Of a DNA stretch of 64,000 nucleotides, positions 42,091 through 50,487 are shown piece by piece (the stretch's first letter is position 1; each line of letters begins with the position of its first letter). The DNA comes from Geothrix oryzae (lineage in GTDB: Bacteria > Acidobacteriota > Holophagae > Holophagales > Holophagaceae). The DNA is taken from the NCBI RefSeq assembly GCF_030295385.1, contig NZ_AP027079.1, positions 2,294,001 through 2,358,000 on the forward strand, written 5' to 3'. Made by a program: the position numbers and the translations under genes. The notes under the pieces are model-generated. The model was not told the origin of the DNA, ran no database searches, and saw only the letters and a list, made by a program, of their open reading frames with translations.

Positions 42091-42533
42091 TGCGTGGCCT
42101 CCGGCTGTCCGCCCTCCTCTGGAGCGTGGCCATCTTCGCCCAGGCGCCGGACGACATGCCGGGGCGGATGGCGCTGAAGGACCCGGCCACCTGCGCGCCC
42201 TGCCATCCCGAGGACGCCGCCGCCCGGTGGACCTCCCACCGCGAGCAGCCCTGTACCGCCTACTGCCACACCTGCCACCTGGCCGCGGACATGGCCAAGC
42301 ACCACGCGGTGGACAGCCTGCTCCGCAAGTCCCTGAATGCGAAGCTGCCGCTCACCGCCGGCCACCGCACCGCCTGTTTCACCTGCCATACCCTGGCCCA
42401 GGCCCGCTACGACCGCGTCCGGTGGAAGGCCGAAAGCCTCTTCGGCCGGTTGTTCCGCCGGGAACCCCGCCAGAAAACCTACTTCCTCGTCACTCGCAAC
42501 GATCGCGGGCAGCTCTGCCGCGCCTGCCATTGA
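42090..42533 (+). CDS. exported tetraheme c-type cytochrome
   Basis: 147 residues with a signal peptide (MRGLRLSALLWSVAIFAQA). Four CxxCH heme-binding motifs are visible: CAPCH, CHTCH, CFTCH and CRACH. The last one is at the extreme C-terminus. Extra His residues (TSHREQ, AKHHAV, AGHRTA) could serve as distal ligands for bis-His hemes. It is a periplasmic or outer-membrane-associated electron carrier. I chose ATG 42090, which overlaps the porin stop and starts at the signal peptide. Confidence 0.87.
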   Translation: MRGLRLSALLWSVAIFAQAPDDMPGRMALKDPATCAPCHPEDAAARWTSHREQPCTAYCHTCHLAADMAKHHAVDSLLRKSLNAKLPLTAGHRTACFTCHTLAQARYDRVRWKAESLFGRLFRREPRQKTYFLVTRNDRGQLCRACH

Positions 42534-42541
42534 GGTCTGCC

Positions 42542-43111
42542 ATGAGCCAGGGCCGACAGCGCCGCATCATCCTCATCGACACCCGGTTCCAGCTCCGTCT
42601 GGCCGGGGCCTTCGTCCTGCTCCAGGTGGTGCTCACCGGGGCCTTCGCCTTCGGACTCTATGTCTTCATGGACAGCGAACTCCAGGCGGGCCTGGCTTCG
42701 GCCCACGCCGCCTACCGTTCCCTCGATCAGATGCTCCTGCCCCTGGTCCTCATCCTCGCGGGCTTCAGCCTGGCGCTCTCCACCACCCTGGTGACGGCCT
42801 TCGTGGTGATTCTGAGCCACCGCATCGCGGGCCCCCTCTATCGATTCCGCCTGGTCATGGAAGGCCTGGCCGAACGGCAGCTCGCGCCCCATGCCCGCAT
42901 CCGGCCCGACGACCAGCTGGGTGTCCTGTCCGAGGCCACGGGCCGCGCCCTGGAGATCCTCCGGTCCGATCTGGCGACCCTGCGGACCGGCCTCGACCAG
43001 GCCCGGCAATCGGTGGCTGCGGGCGATCTTCCCTCGGCCGCCCGGGATCTCGCCGATCTGGACGCAACGCTTTCGCGGTGGTCTCTTGGCGATTCCGGCA
43101 GCCCCGAGTGA
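42542..43111 (+). CDS. HAMP-domain membrane protein without an output domain
   Basis: 189 residues. Two membrane helices (LAGAFVLLQVVLTGAFAFGL and MLLPLVLILAGFSLALSTTL) flank a short loop of about 30 residues. They are followed by a HAMP-like region (HRIAGPLYRFRLVMEGLA, DDQLGVLSEATGRALEILR) and a terminal coiled coil. There is no kinase, methyl-accepting or cyclase domain. I chose ATG 42542 with GAGG upstream, 8 bases after the cytochrome stop. It could sense redox state or scaffold the neighbouring electron-transfer proteins; that role is inferred. Confidence 0.75.
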   Translation: MSQGRQRRIILIDTRFQLRLAGAFVLLQVVLTGAFAFGLYVFMDSELQAGLASAHAAYRSLDQMLLPLVLILAGFSLALSTTLVTAFVVILSHRIAGPLYRFRLVMEGLAERQLAPHARIRPDDQLGVLSEATGRALEILRSDLATLRTGLDQARQSVAAGDLPSAARDLADLDATLSRWSLGDSGSPE

Positions 43112-43122
43112 TCCCGATCACT
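43107..43122. promoter_or_regulatory. CRP/FNR-type palindrome
   Basis: AGTGATCCCGATCACT is a perfect palindrome around a 2-base centre. The core TGAT-N4-ATCA matches the pattern of CRP/FNR-family sites (TTGAT-N4-ATCAA for FNR/DNR). It overlaps the stop of the HAMP gene and lies 53 bases before the next ATG. Confidence 0.5.
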
Positions 43123-43149
43123 TCATGACCTTAAGGTATTGTTTTGTTC

Positions 43150-43174
43150 GATTTTGATACTCAATATCAAAATC
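43150..43174. promoter_or_regulatory. perfect 10-bp inverted repeat abutting an ATG
   Basis: GATTTTGATA (43150-43159) and TATCAAAATC (43165-43174) with a 5-base centre end exactly at the ATG of the next gene (43175). No ribosome site is visible between the repeat and the start. It could be a repressor operator or, in RNA, a hairpin that controls initiation. Confidence 0.6.
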
Positions 43175-44020
43175 ATGAAACGATCATCCTCCTCCCCCCT
43201 CGCCCTCGTCCTGCTGCTCGGCGCCTTCTTGGGCCACGCCCTCGGCGCTCAGGAGCCCTCCCGCCCCACCCCCATCCAGGACAATTCCTTCCTCCTGGAG
43301 GAGGCCTACAACCAGGAGGCGGGCGTCATCCAGCACATCCAGACCTTCTCCCGGCTCCAGCGCAGCGGAGATTGGGTCTACACCTTCACGGAGGAGTGGC
43401 CCTGGGGCGGCCAGCGCCATCAGCTGAGCCTCACGGCCCCGCTGCAGCGGCTGGCCTCGTCGCCCGACGGCGGCCGCCGCGGCATGGGCGACCTCGCCCT
43501 GAACTACCGCTATCAGGCGCTGGGGGATGGCTCGTCGGTGGTGGCCTTTGCCCCGCGTCTTTCCGTCCTGCTGCCCACGGGCAACCACAACCAGGGGCGC
43601 GGCAACGGGAATCCCGGCCTTCAGGTCAATCTGCCCCTCAGCGTGGTGCTCGGCGATCAGTTCGTGACCCACATGAACCTGGGCTACACCTACACGCCCC
43701 ACGCCAAGGACCTGCTCGGCCACCAGGCCGACATCGGCACCACGAACATCGGCCAGAGCTTCGTCTGGCTGGCCCGGCAGGATGTCAACCTGCTCCTGGA
43801 GTTCGCCTACACCAGCGGCGAGGTGGTGGCGGGCCCGGGGGTCCGCCAGCCCACCCAGAGCGCCTTCATCTCCCCCGGCATCCGCTGGGCCTACACCTTC
43901 CCCAGCGGCCTCCAGGTCGTGCCGGGCATCGCGGTGCCCATCGGCGTGGGCGCCAGTCGCGGCGAGAAGGCCATCTTCCTCTACTTGAGCTTCGAGCACC
44001 CCTTCACCAGAGGGAAATGA
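43175..44020 (+). CDS. outer-membrane beta-barrel protein of the phenol-degradation MetA family
   Basis: 281 residues. The signal peptide is SPLALVLLLGAFLGHALGA. The mature barrel starts QDNSFLLEEAYNQEAGVIQH and includes VVAFAPRLSVLLPTGNHNQG, VTHMNLGYTYTPHAKD and the terminal IFLYLSFEHPF, which match the transporter family named after the MetA protein of phenol degradation. Such barrels are found near many exporters and redox clusters. It starts right after a perfect palindrome and lies 7 bases from the convergent TonB receptor gene. Confidence 0.8.
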   Translation: MKRSSSSPLALVLLLGAFLGHALGAQEPSRPTPIQDNSFLLEEAYNQEAGVIQHIQTFSRLQRSGDWVYTFTEEWPWGGQRHQLSLTAPLQRLASSPDGGRRGMGDLALNYRYQALGDGSSVVAFAPRLSVLLPTGNHNQGRGNGNPGLQVNLPLSVVLGDQFVTHMNLGYTYTPHAKDLLGHQADIGTTNIGQSFVWLARQDVNLLLEFAYTSGEVVAGPGVRQPTQSAFISPGIRWAYTFPSGLQVVPGIAVPIGVGASRGEKAIFLYLSFEHPFTRGK

Positions 44021-44027
44021 CCCGGCC

Positions 44028-46430
44028 TCAGAATTTCCACTTCACCCGCGCCGCCAGGGTGCGGGGCGGGACGACATGGGTGCCGCCGAAGGTGCTGAGG
44101 AAGTTGTAGAGGCCCCGCTCGTCCGTGGCGTTCAGCAGGTCCAGGCCCATGGCCAGGCGCCGCCGCCCGGAGATGGCCCACTCCTTCCCCAGGCTCAGGT
44201 TCCAGGTGGTGCGCGGCTTGATCCGCCAGGTGCCCTCGGAGTCCTTCCGGACATACCCCGCGCCGAAGGCGTAGTCGGGATTCCCGTCGACCTGGACGGG
44301 ATCGCTGGCCACCAGGCCCGAGTCGTAGCGGCCGATCACCTGCGCCGTGAGCCCCTCGTGCTCGTAGGTGAGACCTGCCTGGGCGCTCAGCTTCTGGTCG
44401 TGGTCGATGAGGAAGCGCTCGCCGGCCGCGGCCTCGGGCGCCTCCAGCTGGAGTCCGCCCACCAGGGGCGCCTGGAAGATGGCCCGGGTGCGGCCCAGGC
44501 TCAGGTAGGCCGACCAGCCCTTCACGGGCACCAGGTCCAGGCGCAGGTTCATGCCCCGGAAGATCCCCCGGTCGGCGCCCACCGGGAACAGCAGGCCGGT
44601 GTTGAGGAACTGGGCGTTGTCGCCCGCGTTGCGGCTCTGCTTCTCCCAGTACTCCACCATGAGGCGGCCGGCCTTGCCCAGCTGCTGCTCCACGCCGTAG
44701 CTGTACGAATGCTGGCGTTCAGGCCGCAGGGGCTGTCGGGGCGTGCCCGCGTAGGGCCCCAGGTCCCAGGCCTGCTGGGACAGCGACAGGGCCAGGTTCT
44801 CGTGCTCCCGCAGGATCATCAGGCGGTCATAGGAGGCGCGGAAGACGGTGCCCGTGGCGTCCACGCGGTAGCTCAGCCCCAGGCGGGGCTGCAGCAGGTT
44901 GTCGGAGAGGTCGGCCACGGTGTAGGTGTCGTGGCGGAGGCCCAGCGCCAGGAAGAACGAGCCCAGGTGGATGTCGTTCTGGAGGAAGGCCGAGGTCAGC
45001 GTGGGGCGCAGGCTCGCCTCGAAGCGGAACAGGTTCCCGCCGCCGGCGGGGGTGTAGGGGTACAGGGGATCCGAGGGGCCCGCGGCCTGGGCATCCTCGG
45101 TGAGGGCAAAGCTGAACCGTTCGTGGAGGGGGAAGGCTATGCGCTGGAGCCCCACCTTCAGCAGGTTCTCCTGGCCCCACCGCTGCGTGAAGGACACCTG
45201 GACGCCCAGGTTGTCCAGGCTGCGGTCCTGCTTCGCCCAGTACGGAACATCGCGGTGGCCGCCCGCCGTGAAGCCGTCGGCCAAGTCTTCGCTGGGCTTC
45301 AGCTCCGCCCGTGAGGCCCGGAAGAACAGGGAGGCATCCAGGCTCTGGCTCGCGCTGAACAGGTGGGCCCAGGCCAGGCTCGCATTGAAGTCCGAGGTGG
45401 CGGCGCGCTGATCCTGGCCCCGCAGTTGCTGGGAAGCCAGGTTGACCACCTCGCGGTCCGTCCGGCCCCCGGACAGCGAGAACCGCAGGGTGTCCCGGCT
45501 GCCGAGGATCCAGTCGAAGCGCGAGAAGAGCCGCCCGGTCTTCCCGTGGTTGTGCAGGTTCTCGAAGTTGACGGGGTCGAGGAACCGGTCGCTTTCGCTG
45601 GCGGCGGCACTCACGAACCAGCCGAAGGCGGCCTTCCCGCCCCGCCCATTGAACCCGGCTTCGGAAGTGTTGAAGCGCGAGACGCCGAAGGAGGCCTCAC
45701 CCTCGAACCCATCCGGAGTGCCGAGCCCCGACTTGGTGGTGAGGTTCACCACCACCACGGGCTTGCCGCCGTACTCCGCCGAAATGCCGCCCGTGATGAC
45801 CTCCATGCTCTCCACCTGGGAGGGATCCAGGCTGTTGCTGAAGGAGGCGTGCATCTGATCCGAGACGGGAATGCCGTCCACCACATAGGTCATCTGCCCG
45901 TGGCTGCCCCGGAAGTGGAAGCGGCCGTTCTCGTCGGCGATGAAGCCCGGGGTGGTGAGCAGGATGCTCTCCATGGCCCGGCTCTGCACGGCCGCCGGGG
46001 TGCGCTCGATGGTCGTCTTGTCGATGTCGATGTGGGTGCTGGGGTGATCCTCCACCAGCCGCAGGTTCTCCTCCACCACCACCACGGCGCCTTCGGGCTT
46101 GAGGCTCACGGTCACCTGGAGGGGCAGCTGGCTGTGGATGTCCACATCGAGGTGGCTGGGCATCAGACCCGTGGCCTGGGTGTCCAGGTGGTAGGTGTTG
46201 AAGGGCACATTCTGGAAGACGAAGGCCCCCCGGGCATCGCTACGCACCCGCTGCCGGTAGCCCGACACGGGATTGGCGAGGGTCAGGCTGGCCCCGGCCA
46301 CGGCCCGGCCCTGGTCATCGGCCACCCGGCCCGACAGCTGGCCGCTGGTGGCCGCAGCGGCGAAAGCCGGTCCAGCGGCGAGAAGGGCGAGGAGGGCGGG
46401 GCCGAAGCAGCGGTGCGACACGAAGGGCAT
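44028..46430 (-). CDS. TonB-dependent receptor with N-terminal carboxypeptidase-regulatory domain
   Basis: 800 residues. A signal peptide (GPALLALLAAGPAFAAAA) leads into a carboxypeptidase-regulatory-like domain (GQLSGRVADDQGRAVAGASL), then the plug (MESILLTTPGFIADENGRFH, YVVDGIPVSD, EVITGGISAEYGG) and a 22-strand barrel ending LAARVKWKF. This design is common in Acidobacteriota and Bacteroidota for uptake of large ligands; the ligand is unknown. The ATG at 46430 directly follows AGGAG, so GTG 46421 could be the true start. It diverges from the adaptor/permease operon. Confidence 0.88.
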   Translation of the reverse strand: MPFVSHRCFGPALLALLAAGPAFAAAATSGQLSGRVADDQGRAVAGASLTLANPVSGYRQRVRSDARGAFVFQNVPFNTYHLDTQATGLMPSHLDVDIHSQLPLQVTVSLKPEGAVVVVEENLRLVEDHPSTHIDIDKTTIERTPAAVQSRAMESILLTTPGFIADENGRFHFRGSHGQMTYVVDGIPVSDQMHASFSNSLDPSQVESMEVITGGISAEYGGKPVVVVNLTTKSGLGTPDGFEGEASFGVSRFNTSEAGFNGRGGKAAFGWFVSAAASESDRFLDPVNFENLHNHGKTGRLFSRFDWILGSRDTLRFSLSGGRTDREVVNLASQQLRGQDQRAATSDFNASLAWAHLFSASQSLDASLFFRASRAELKPSEDLADGFTAGGHRDVPYWAKQDRSLDNLGVQVSFTQRWGQENLLKVGLQRIAFPLHERFSFALTEDAQAAGPSDPLYPYTPAGGGNLFRFEASLRPTLTSAFLQNDIHLGSFFLALGLRHDTYTVADLSDNLLQPRLGLSYRVDATGTVFRASYDRLMILREHENLALSLSQQAWDLGPYAGTPRQPLRPERQHSYSYGVEQQLGKAGRLMVEYWEKQSRNAGDNAQFLNTGLLFPVGADRGIFRGMNLRLDLVPVKGWSAYLSLGRTRAIFQAPLVGGLQLEAPEAAAGERFLIDHDQKLSAQAGLTYEHEGLTAQVIGRYDSGLVASDPVQVDGNPDYAFGAGYVRKDSEGTWRIKPRTTWNLSLGKEWAISGRRRLAMGLDLLNATDERGLYNFLSTFGGTHVVPPRTLAARVKWKF

Positions 46431-46447
46431 CTCCTAGATGAAATTAT

Positions 46448-46475
46448 TTTCTAATTGAAGTCCGTGCGCCGTCAA
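46448..46475 (-). promoter_or_regulatory. candidate promoter of the TonB receptor gene
   Basis: On the minus strand, TTGACG (46470-46475), 16 bases, TAGAAA (46448-46453) in an AT-rich patch. The leader to the ATG at 46430 would be about 12 bases. Confidence 0.4.
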
Positions 46476-46492
46476 TGAAAGTTTTTTTCATT
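46474..46492. promoter_or_regulatory. AT-rich inverted repeat in the TonB/adaptor divergent region
   Basis: AATGAAA (46474-46480) and TTTCATT (46486-46492) form a perfect 7-bp inverted repeat with centre GTTTT. It abuts the -35 of the TonB-receptor promoter candidate, so a repressor bound here could control both directions. Confidence 0.45.
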
Positions 46493-46573
46493 TATAGATC
46501 TAGACCCGCACTAAACCCCGGAGAATTAGGCGCGAAGATTAGATGCGTTCAGCCCCTTGGGGAGGCCTTTGAC

Positions 46574-47794
46574 ATGAAGCGGAAAAAGCTGTGGATCCTC
46601 GGTGGAGGTCTGGCGGTCGTCCTGATCGGCGGCCTGAGCCTCGCCGGCATGAGGGACAAGGGCATCGGCGTGCAGGTCGCCACCGTGGGCCGGGAGAACC
46701 TCCAGTCGAAGGTCAGCGCCAACGGCAAGGTCCAGGCCGTGACCAAGGCCGACATCTCCGCGAATGTCATGGGCCAAGTCACGCGACTCGCCGTCAAGGA
46801 GGGCGACCGGGTCAGCAAGGGCCAGTTCCTCATGGAAATCGACCCCCGCAGCGCCCGGGCCAATGCGGACGCCATGCAGGCCAACCTCCAGGCCACCCAG
46901 TCGGACCTGATCTCCACCACGGCGAACCTCGCCCAGGCCCGCTCGGATTTCGAGCGGGCGAAGGCCAATCGCACGGCGGGCATCATCTCGGCCGCCGACT
47001 TCGAGCGCGCCAAGACGGCCTTCGAGACCGCCCAGGCGGCCCAGGAGACCTCGCGCCGCCGCGCGGACCAGGCGAAGGCCAATGTGAACCAGTCCCATGT
47101 GGGCCTGGGGTATTCCACCATCTCCTCGCCTATGGACGGCGTGGTGACCGCCCGCCGGATCGAGCTGGGGGAGACCGCCGTCCCCGGCATCCAGAATCAG
47201 GCCGGCACCGTGCTGCTCACCGTCTCCGACATGAGCAAGGTCGAAGCGGAGATGGAAGTGGACGAAGCCTCCATCCCCAGCGTGAAGCTCGGCGAAGAGG
47301 CCCAGGTTCGCATCGACGCCTATCCCAACCAGACCTTCCAGGGCCAGGTCACGGAAGTGGGTGGCAGCCCCATCCTCAAGACCAGCACCAACGAGGCCAC
47401 CAAGTTCAAGGTGAAGGTCTGGATCAAGAACCCCCCCCTCACCATCAAGCCCGGCCTCTCCGCCCAGGCCGACATCTTCACGGGCAGCCGCGAGCAGGCC
47501 CTGACCATCCCCTTCCAGGCCCTGGTCATGCGCGAGATCAAGCTCAAGCCCGGCGAGACCCACAAGCCCGGCGCCCCCAGGGAGGAGGAAGGCGTCTTCC
47601 TACAGGAAGGCGGCAAGGCCAAGTTCGTCCCCGTGAAGACGGGCCTCATGGGCGACCTGTCCGTGGAAGTGCTCTCCGGCCTCAAGGGCGGCGAGACGCT
47701 CATCACGGGGCCCAACCGCGCCCTCCGCGACCTGAAGGGCGGCGAGGCCGTCCGCGTGGAGAAGGCGAAGAAGAAGGAAGAGCCGAAGGCCTGA
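46574..47794 (+). CDS. MacA-like periplasmic adaptor protein
   Basis: 406 residues. One N-terminal membrane anchor (LWILGGGLAVVLIGGLSLAG) is followed by barrel-sandwich halves (VSANGKVQAVTKADISANVM, TISSPMDGVVTARRIELGET). The long helical hairpin contains ANADAMQANLQATQSDLIS and ETAQAAQETSRRRADQAKA. A beta-barrel and membrane-proximal domain follow, ending in a Lys-rich tail. It is typical of adaptors that pair with MacB-type ABC permeases. I chose ATG 46574 with GGAGG 9 bases upstream. Two such permease genes follow. Confidence 0.87.
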   Translation: MKRKKLWILGGGLAVVLIGGLSLAGMRDKGIGVQVATVGRENLQSKVSANGKVQAVTKADISANVMGQVTRLAVKEGDRVSKGQFLMEIDPRSARANADAMQANLQATQSDLISTTANLAQARSDFERAKANRTAGIISAADFERAKTAFETAQAAQETSRRRADQAKANVNQSHVGLGYSTISSPMDGVVTARRIELGETAVPGIQNQAGTVLLTVSDMSKVEAEMEVDEASIPSVKLGEEAQVRIDAYPNQTFQGQVTEVGGSPILKTSTNEATKFKVKVWIKNPPLTIKPGLSAQADIFTGSREQALTIPFQALVMREIKLKPGETHKPGAPREEEGVFLQEGGKAKFVPVKTGLMGDLSVEVLSGLKGGETLITGPNRALRDLKGGEAVRVEKAKKKEEPKA

Positions 47795-47800
47795 ACATGA

Positions 47801-47836
47801 TCCGGGGGGGCCGCCTGCTCGCGATGTCCCCCCGGA
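47801..47836 (+). other. hairpin between the adaptor and first permease genes
   Basis: TCCGGGGGG (47801-47809) and CCCCCCGGA (47828-47836) form a perfect 9-bp stem with an 18-base loop in the 94-base gap. There is no T-run after it, so mRNA processing or partial attenuation is more likely than termination. Confidence 0.5.
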
Positions 47837-47888
47837 CCCCCACCTTCTGGTCGGGCAGAGCCCGCCCATCGGTCTGACGGGACCATTC

Positions 47889-49115
47889 ATGAACCTCACC
47901 GAACTCCTACGCTCCTCGCTGAGGGCGATCCGGGCGCACACCCTGCGCAGCTTCCTCACGCTGCTGGGCGTCATCATCGGCGTGGCCACCATCGTCGCCG
48001 TGGTGGGCGTGATCTCCGGCCTGAACACCTATGTGAAGGAGAAGATCATCGTCCTGGCGCCGGATGTGTTCATCGTGCAGAAGTTCGGCATCATCCGAAG
48101 CCGGAAGGAATTCCTGGACGCGGTCAAGCGCCCGCCCATCACCTGGGCGGAATACGAGAGGCTCTCCAGCGGCATGCTCAAGGAGGCCACCCAGGTCTCC
48201 GCCGCCACGGGCAACGCCATGCCCGTGAACTACGGCGAAAAGCGCCTGCCCGATGTCATCGTGATCGGCGCCACCGCCAACTTCGGCATCCTCTTCAACC
48301 TGGAGATGGAATCCGGCCGCTACTTCAGCGAGAGCGAGAACCAGGCGGCGCAGGCCGTGGCCGTCATCGGCGCGAACACCAAAGAAGAGCTGTTCCCCCA
48401 CCTGGATCCCATCGGGCGCACGATCCTCATCCGCGGCCTCCCCTTCCGCATCATCGGCGTGATGCCCAAGCAGGGGCGCAGCATCGGCTTCAACCAGGAC
48501 GGCCGCATCTACCTCCCGCTCCAGGTCTACCGGAAGAACTTCATGGCGGCCAACGAGACCCTGGAGCTGCACATCAAGGCCCGGGGCGGCGTGGAGGGGC
48601 TGGACGCCTCCATGGATGAAGTCCGGGCCATGTTCCGCGCCATGCGGCACACCAGCTTCCGCAACCCGGATCCCTTCGGCATCATCACCCAGGAGAGCCT
48701 GCAGCAGCTGTGGAAGACCATCAGCAGCGCCGCCTTCCTGTTGCTCATGCTCATCTCCAGCGTCAGCCTCGGCGTCGGCGGCATCGTGATCATGAACATC
48801 ATGCTGGTGAGCGTGGTCGAGCGCACTCAGGAGATCGGCGTGCGCATGGCCCTGGGGGCCAGGAAGAAGGACATCCGCCGCCAGTTCCTGCTGGAGGCCG
48901 CGCTGCTGTCGGCGGCGGGAGGCGTCATCGGCGTGCTGGTGGGCGCCGCGGGTGCCTTCACCGTCCGGGCGCTGGCGGATTTCCCGGCCCAGATCACGCC
49001 GGGCATCGTCCTGACGGGCATCCTCCTCAGCACCCTGGTGGGCCTGGCTGCGGGCTTCCTGCCCGCCTACCGCGCCTCCAACCTCGTCGTCATCGACGCC
49101 ATCCGCGCGGAGTAG
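47889..49115 (+). CDS. MacB/FtsX-like ABC transporter permease 1
   Basis: 408 residues. The N-terminal helix (FLTLLGVIIGVATIVAVVGV) is followed by a periplasmic MacB core domain (FIVQKFGIIRSRKEFLDAVK, VIVIGATANFGILF). Three C-terminal FtsX helices follow: LLLMLISSVSLGVGGIVIMN with IMLVSVVERTQEIGVRMALG, then LLSAAGGVIGVLVGAAGAF and VLTGILLSTLVGLAAGFLPA. The coupling motif after the second helix (ERTQEIGVRMALGA) is the classic contact to an ATPase. No ATP-binding domain is fused or adjacent. The next permease starts 3 bases downstream. Confidence 0.88.
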   Translation: MNLTELLRSSLRAIRAHTLRSFLTLLGVIIGVATIVAVVGVISGLNTYVKEKIIVLAPDVFIVQKFGIIRSRKEFLDAVKRPPITWAEYERLSSGMLKEATQVSAATGNAMPVNYGEKRLPDVIVIGATANFGILFNLEMESGRYFSESENQAAQAVAVIGANTKEELFPHLDPIGRTILIRGLPFRIIGVMPKQGRSIGFNQDGRIYLPLQVYRKNFMAANETLELHIKARGGVEGLDASMDEVRAMFRAMRHTSFRNPDPFGIITQESLQQLWKTISSAAFLLLMLISSVSLGVGGIVIMNIMLVSVVERTQEIGVRMALGARKKDIRRQFLLEAALLSAAGGVIGVLVGAAGAFTVRALADFPAQITPGIVLTGILLSTLVGLAAGFLPAYRASNLVVIDAIRAE

Positions 49116-49117
49116 CC

Positions 49118-50404
49118 ATGAACAGGCGGAAGGCGGGATTCAGGGGCATCGGCACCGAGAACATGCGGTTCGCCCTCCGCGCCATGCTCTCCCAGAAGCT
49201 GCGCAGCTTCCTCACGCTGCTGGGCATCGTGGCGGGCGTGGCCACGGTCATCGCCATGGTGAGCTTCGTCTCGGGCTTCAACGCCGCCGTCACCGACAGC
49301 TTCAGCAGCTTCGGCACCACCCTGGTGCAGTTCCAGAAATACGAGCAGCGCTTTGGCGGCGGGGGCCCCCTGCCCGAGGACCAAAAGCGGCGGCGGAACC
49401 TGACCATCGAGGACGCCGAGGCCCTCAAGCTCACGGCCACCCTGGCGGCGGCGGTCTCCCAGGAACGCTACCTCTTCGGCCCCGCGGGCGCCGCGCTCAC
49501 CATCAAGACGCCCGAGGGCACCGAGGCCAACGGCCCCACCTTCGTGGGTACCAACCCCGACTATGCACCCGCCAACAACAGCTTCGTCCAGGACGGCCGC
49601 TTCCTCGTGGATGCGGATGTGTCGCACGCGTCCCGCACCTGCGTGCTGGGCCCGGAAACCGCCTCCGCCCTCTTCGGGCGCAAGGATCCCATCGGCCGCA
49701 CCGTCCTCGTGAACGGCACTGCCTTCAGCGTCGTGGGCCTGCTGGAGAAGAAGGGCAGCTTCCTGGGCGGCGACGCGGACAACATCCTGATCATCCCCAT
49801 CAGCACCTTCGACGACATGTTCCCCCAGATCAAGAATGGCACCGGCGACACCATCCACATCGCCACCGTACCCAAGGATCCGAAGCGCATGTACGACATG
49901 ATGGACCAGGAAGTGGCCATCCTGCGGGTCCGCCGCGGGCTGAGGGCCAACCAGCCCAACGACTTCGCCATCTTCACCAGCGAGGCGCAGCTGAAGACCT
50001 TCCAGCAGATCACCGGGGGCATCGCCGGGGCCATGATCGTCATCGCCGCCATCGCCCTGTTGGTGGGGGGCGTGGGCGTCATGAACATCATGCTCGTGAG
50101 CGTCACCGAGCGCACCCGGGAGATCGGCGTCCGCAAGGCCCTGGGCGCCACCCGCCGCGACATCGCCATGCAGTTCCTGGTGGAGGCCATCAGCCTCACG
50201 GGCGTGGGCGGGGCCGTGGGCATCGCCGCGGGGCTGGGCATCGCCATGCTCGTGCGCCTCGTCTTCGAGTTCCCCGCCGCCGCCCCCCTCTGGAGCATCG
50301 TCCTCGGCTTCGGCGTCAGCACGGCCATCGGGCTGATCTTCGGGCTGTGGCCCGCCCTCAAGGCTGCGAAGCAGGATCCCATCGAGGCCCTCCGCTACGA
50401 ATAG
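49118..50404 (+). CDS. MacB/FtsX-like ABC transporter permease 2
   Basis: 428 residues, same architecture as permease 1 (RSFLTLLGIVAGVATVIAMV, then a periplasmic core, then VGGVGVMNIMLVSVTERTRE). The coupling motif reads ERTREIGVRKALGATRRDI. Its periplasmic domain differs in sequence and length from permease 1, so the two probably form a heterodimer. GGAG precedes ATG 49118. An alternative start is ATG 49163 (MRFALRAML). The substrate is unknown; macrolide, lipoprotein or peptide export are all possible for this superfamily. Confidence 0.88.
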   Translation: MNRRKAGFRGIGTENMRFALRAMLSQKLRSFLTLLGIVAGVATVIAMVSFVSGFNAAVTDSFSSFGTTLVQFQKYEQRFGGGGPLPEDQKRRRNLTIEDAEALKLTATLAAAVSQERYLFGPAGAALTIKTPEGTEANGPTFVGTNPDYAPANNSFVQDGRFLVDADVSHASRTCVLGPETASALFGRKDPIGRTVLVNGTAFSVVGLLEKKGSFLGGDADNILIIPISTFDDMFPQIKNGTGDTIHIATVPKDPKRMYDMMDQEVAILRVRRGLRANQPNDFAIFTSEAQLKTFQQITGGIAGAMIVIAAIALLVGGVGVMNIMLVSVTERTREIGVRKALGATRRDIAMQFLVEAISLTGVGGAVGIAAGLGIAMLVRLVFEFPAAAPLWSIVLGFGVSTAIGLIFGLWPALKAAKQDPIEALRYE

Positions 50405-50475
50405 GCCACCCCCTCGCCCGGGGGCCAACGCCTGATCGCTCGACTTTGTCTCACGCACGGCGATCCCGATCCGGC

Positions 50476-50481
50476 CAGAAT
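50476..50481 (+). promoter_or_regulatory. CAGAAT box 6 bases before an ATG
   Basis: CAGAAT, then GGGGGC, then ATG at 50488. It shows the same geometry as the boxes at 24912, 26012 and 59861, though the first base departs from TAnnAT. The G-run could weakly bind the ribosome. Confidence 0.3.
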
Positions 50482-50487
50482 GGGGGC

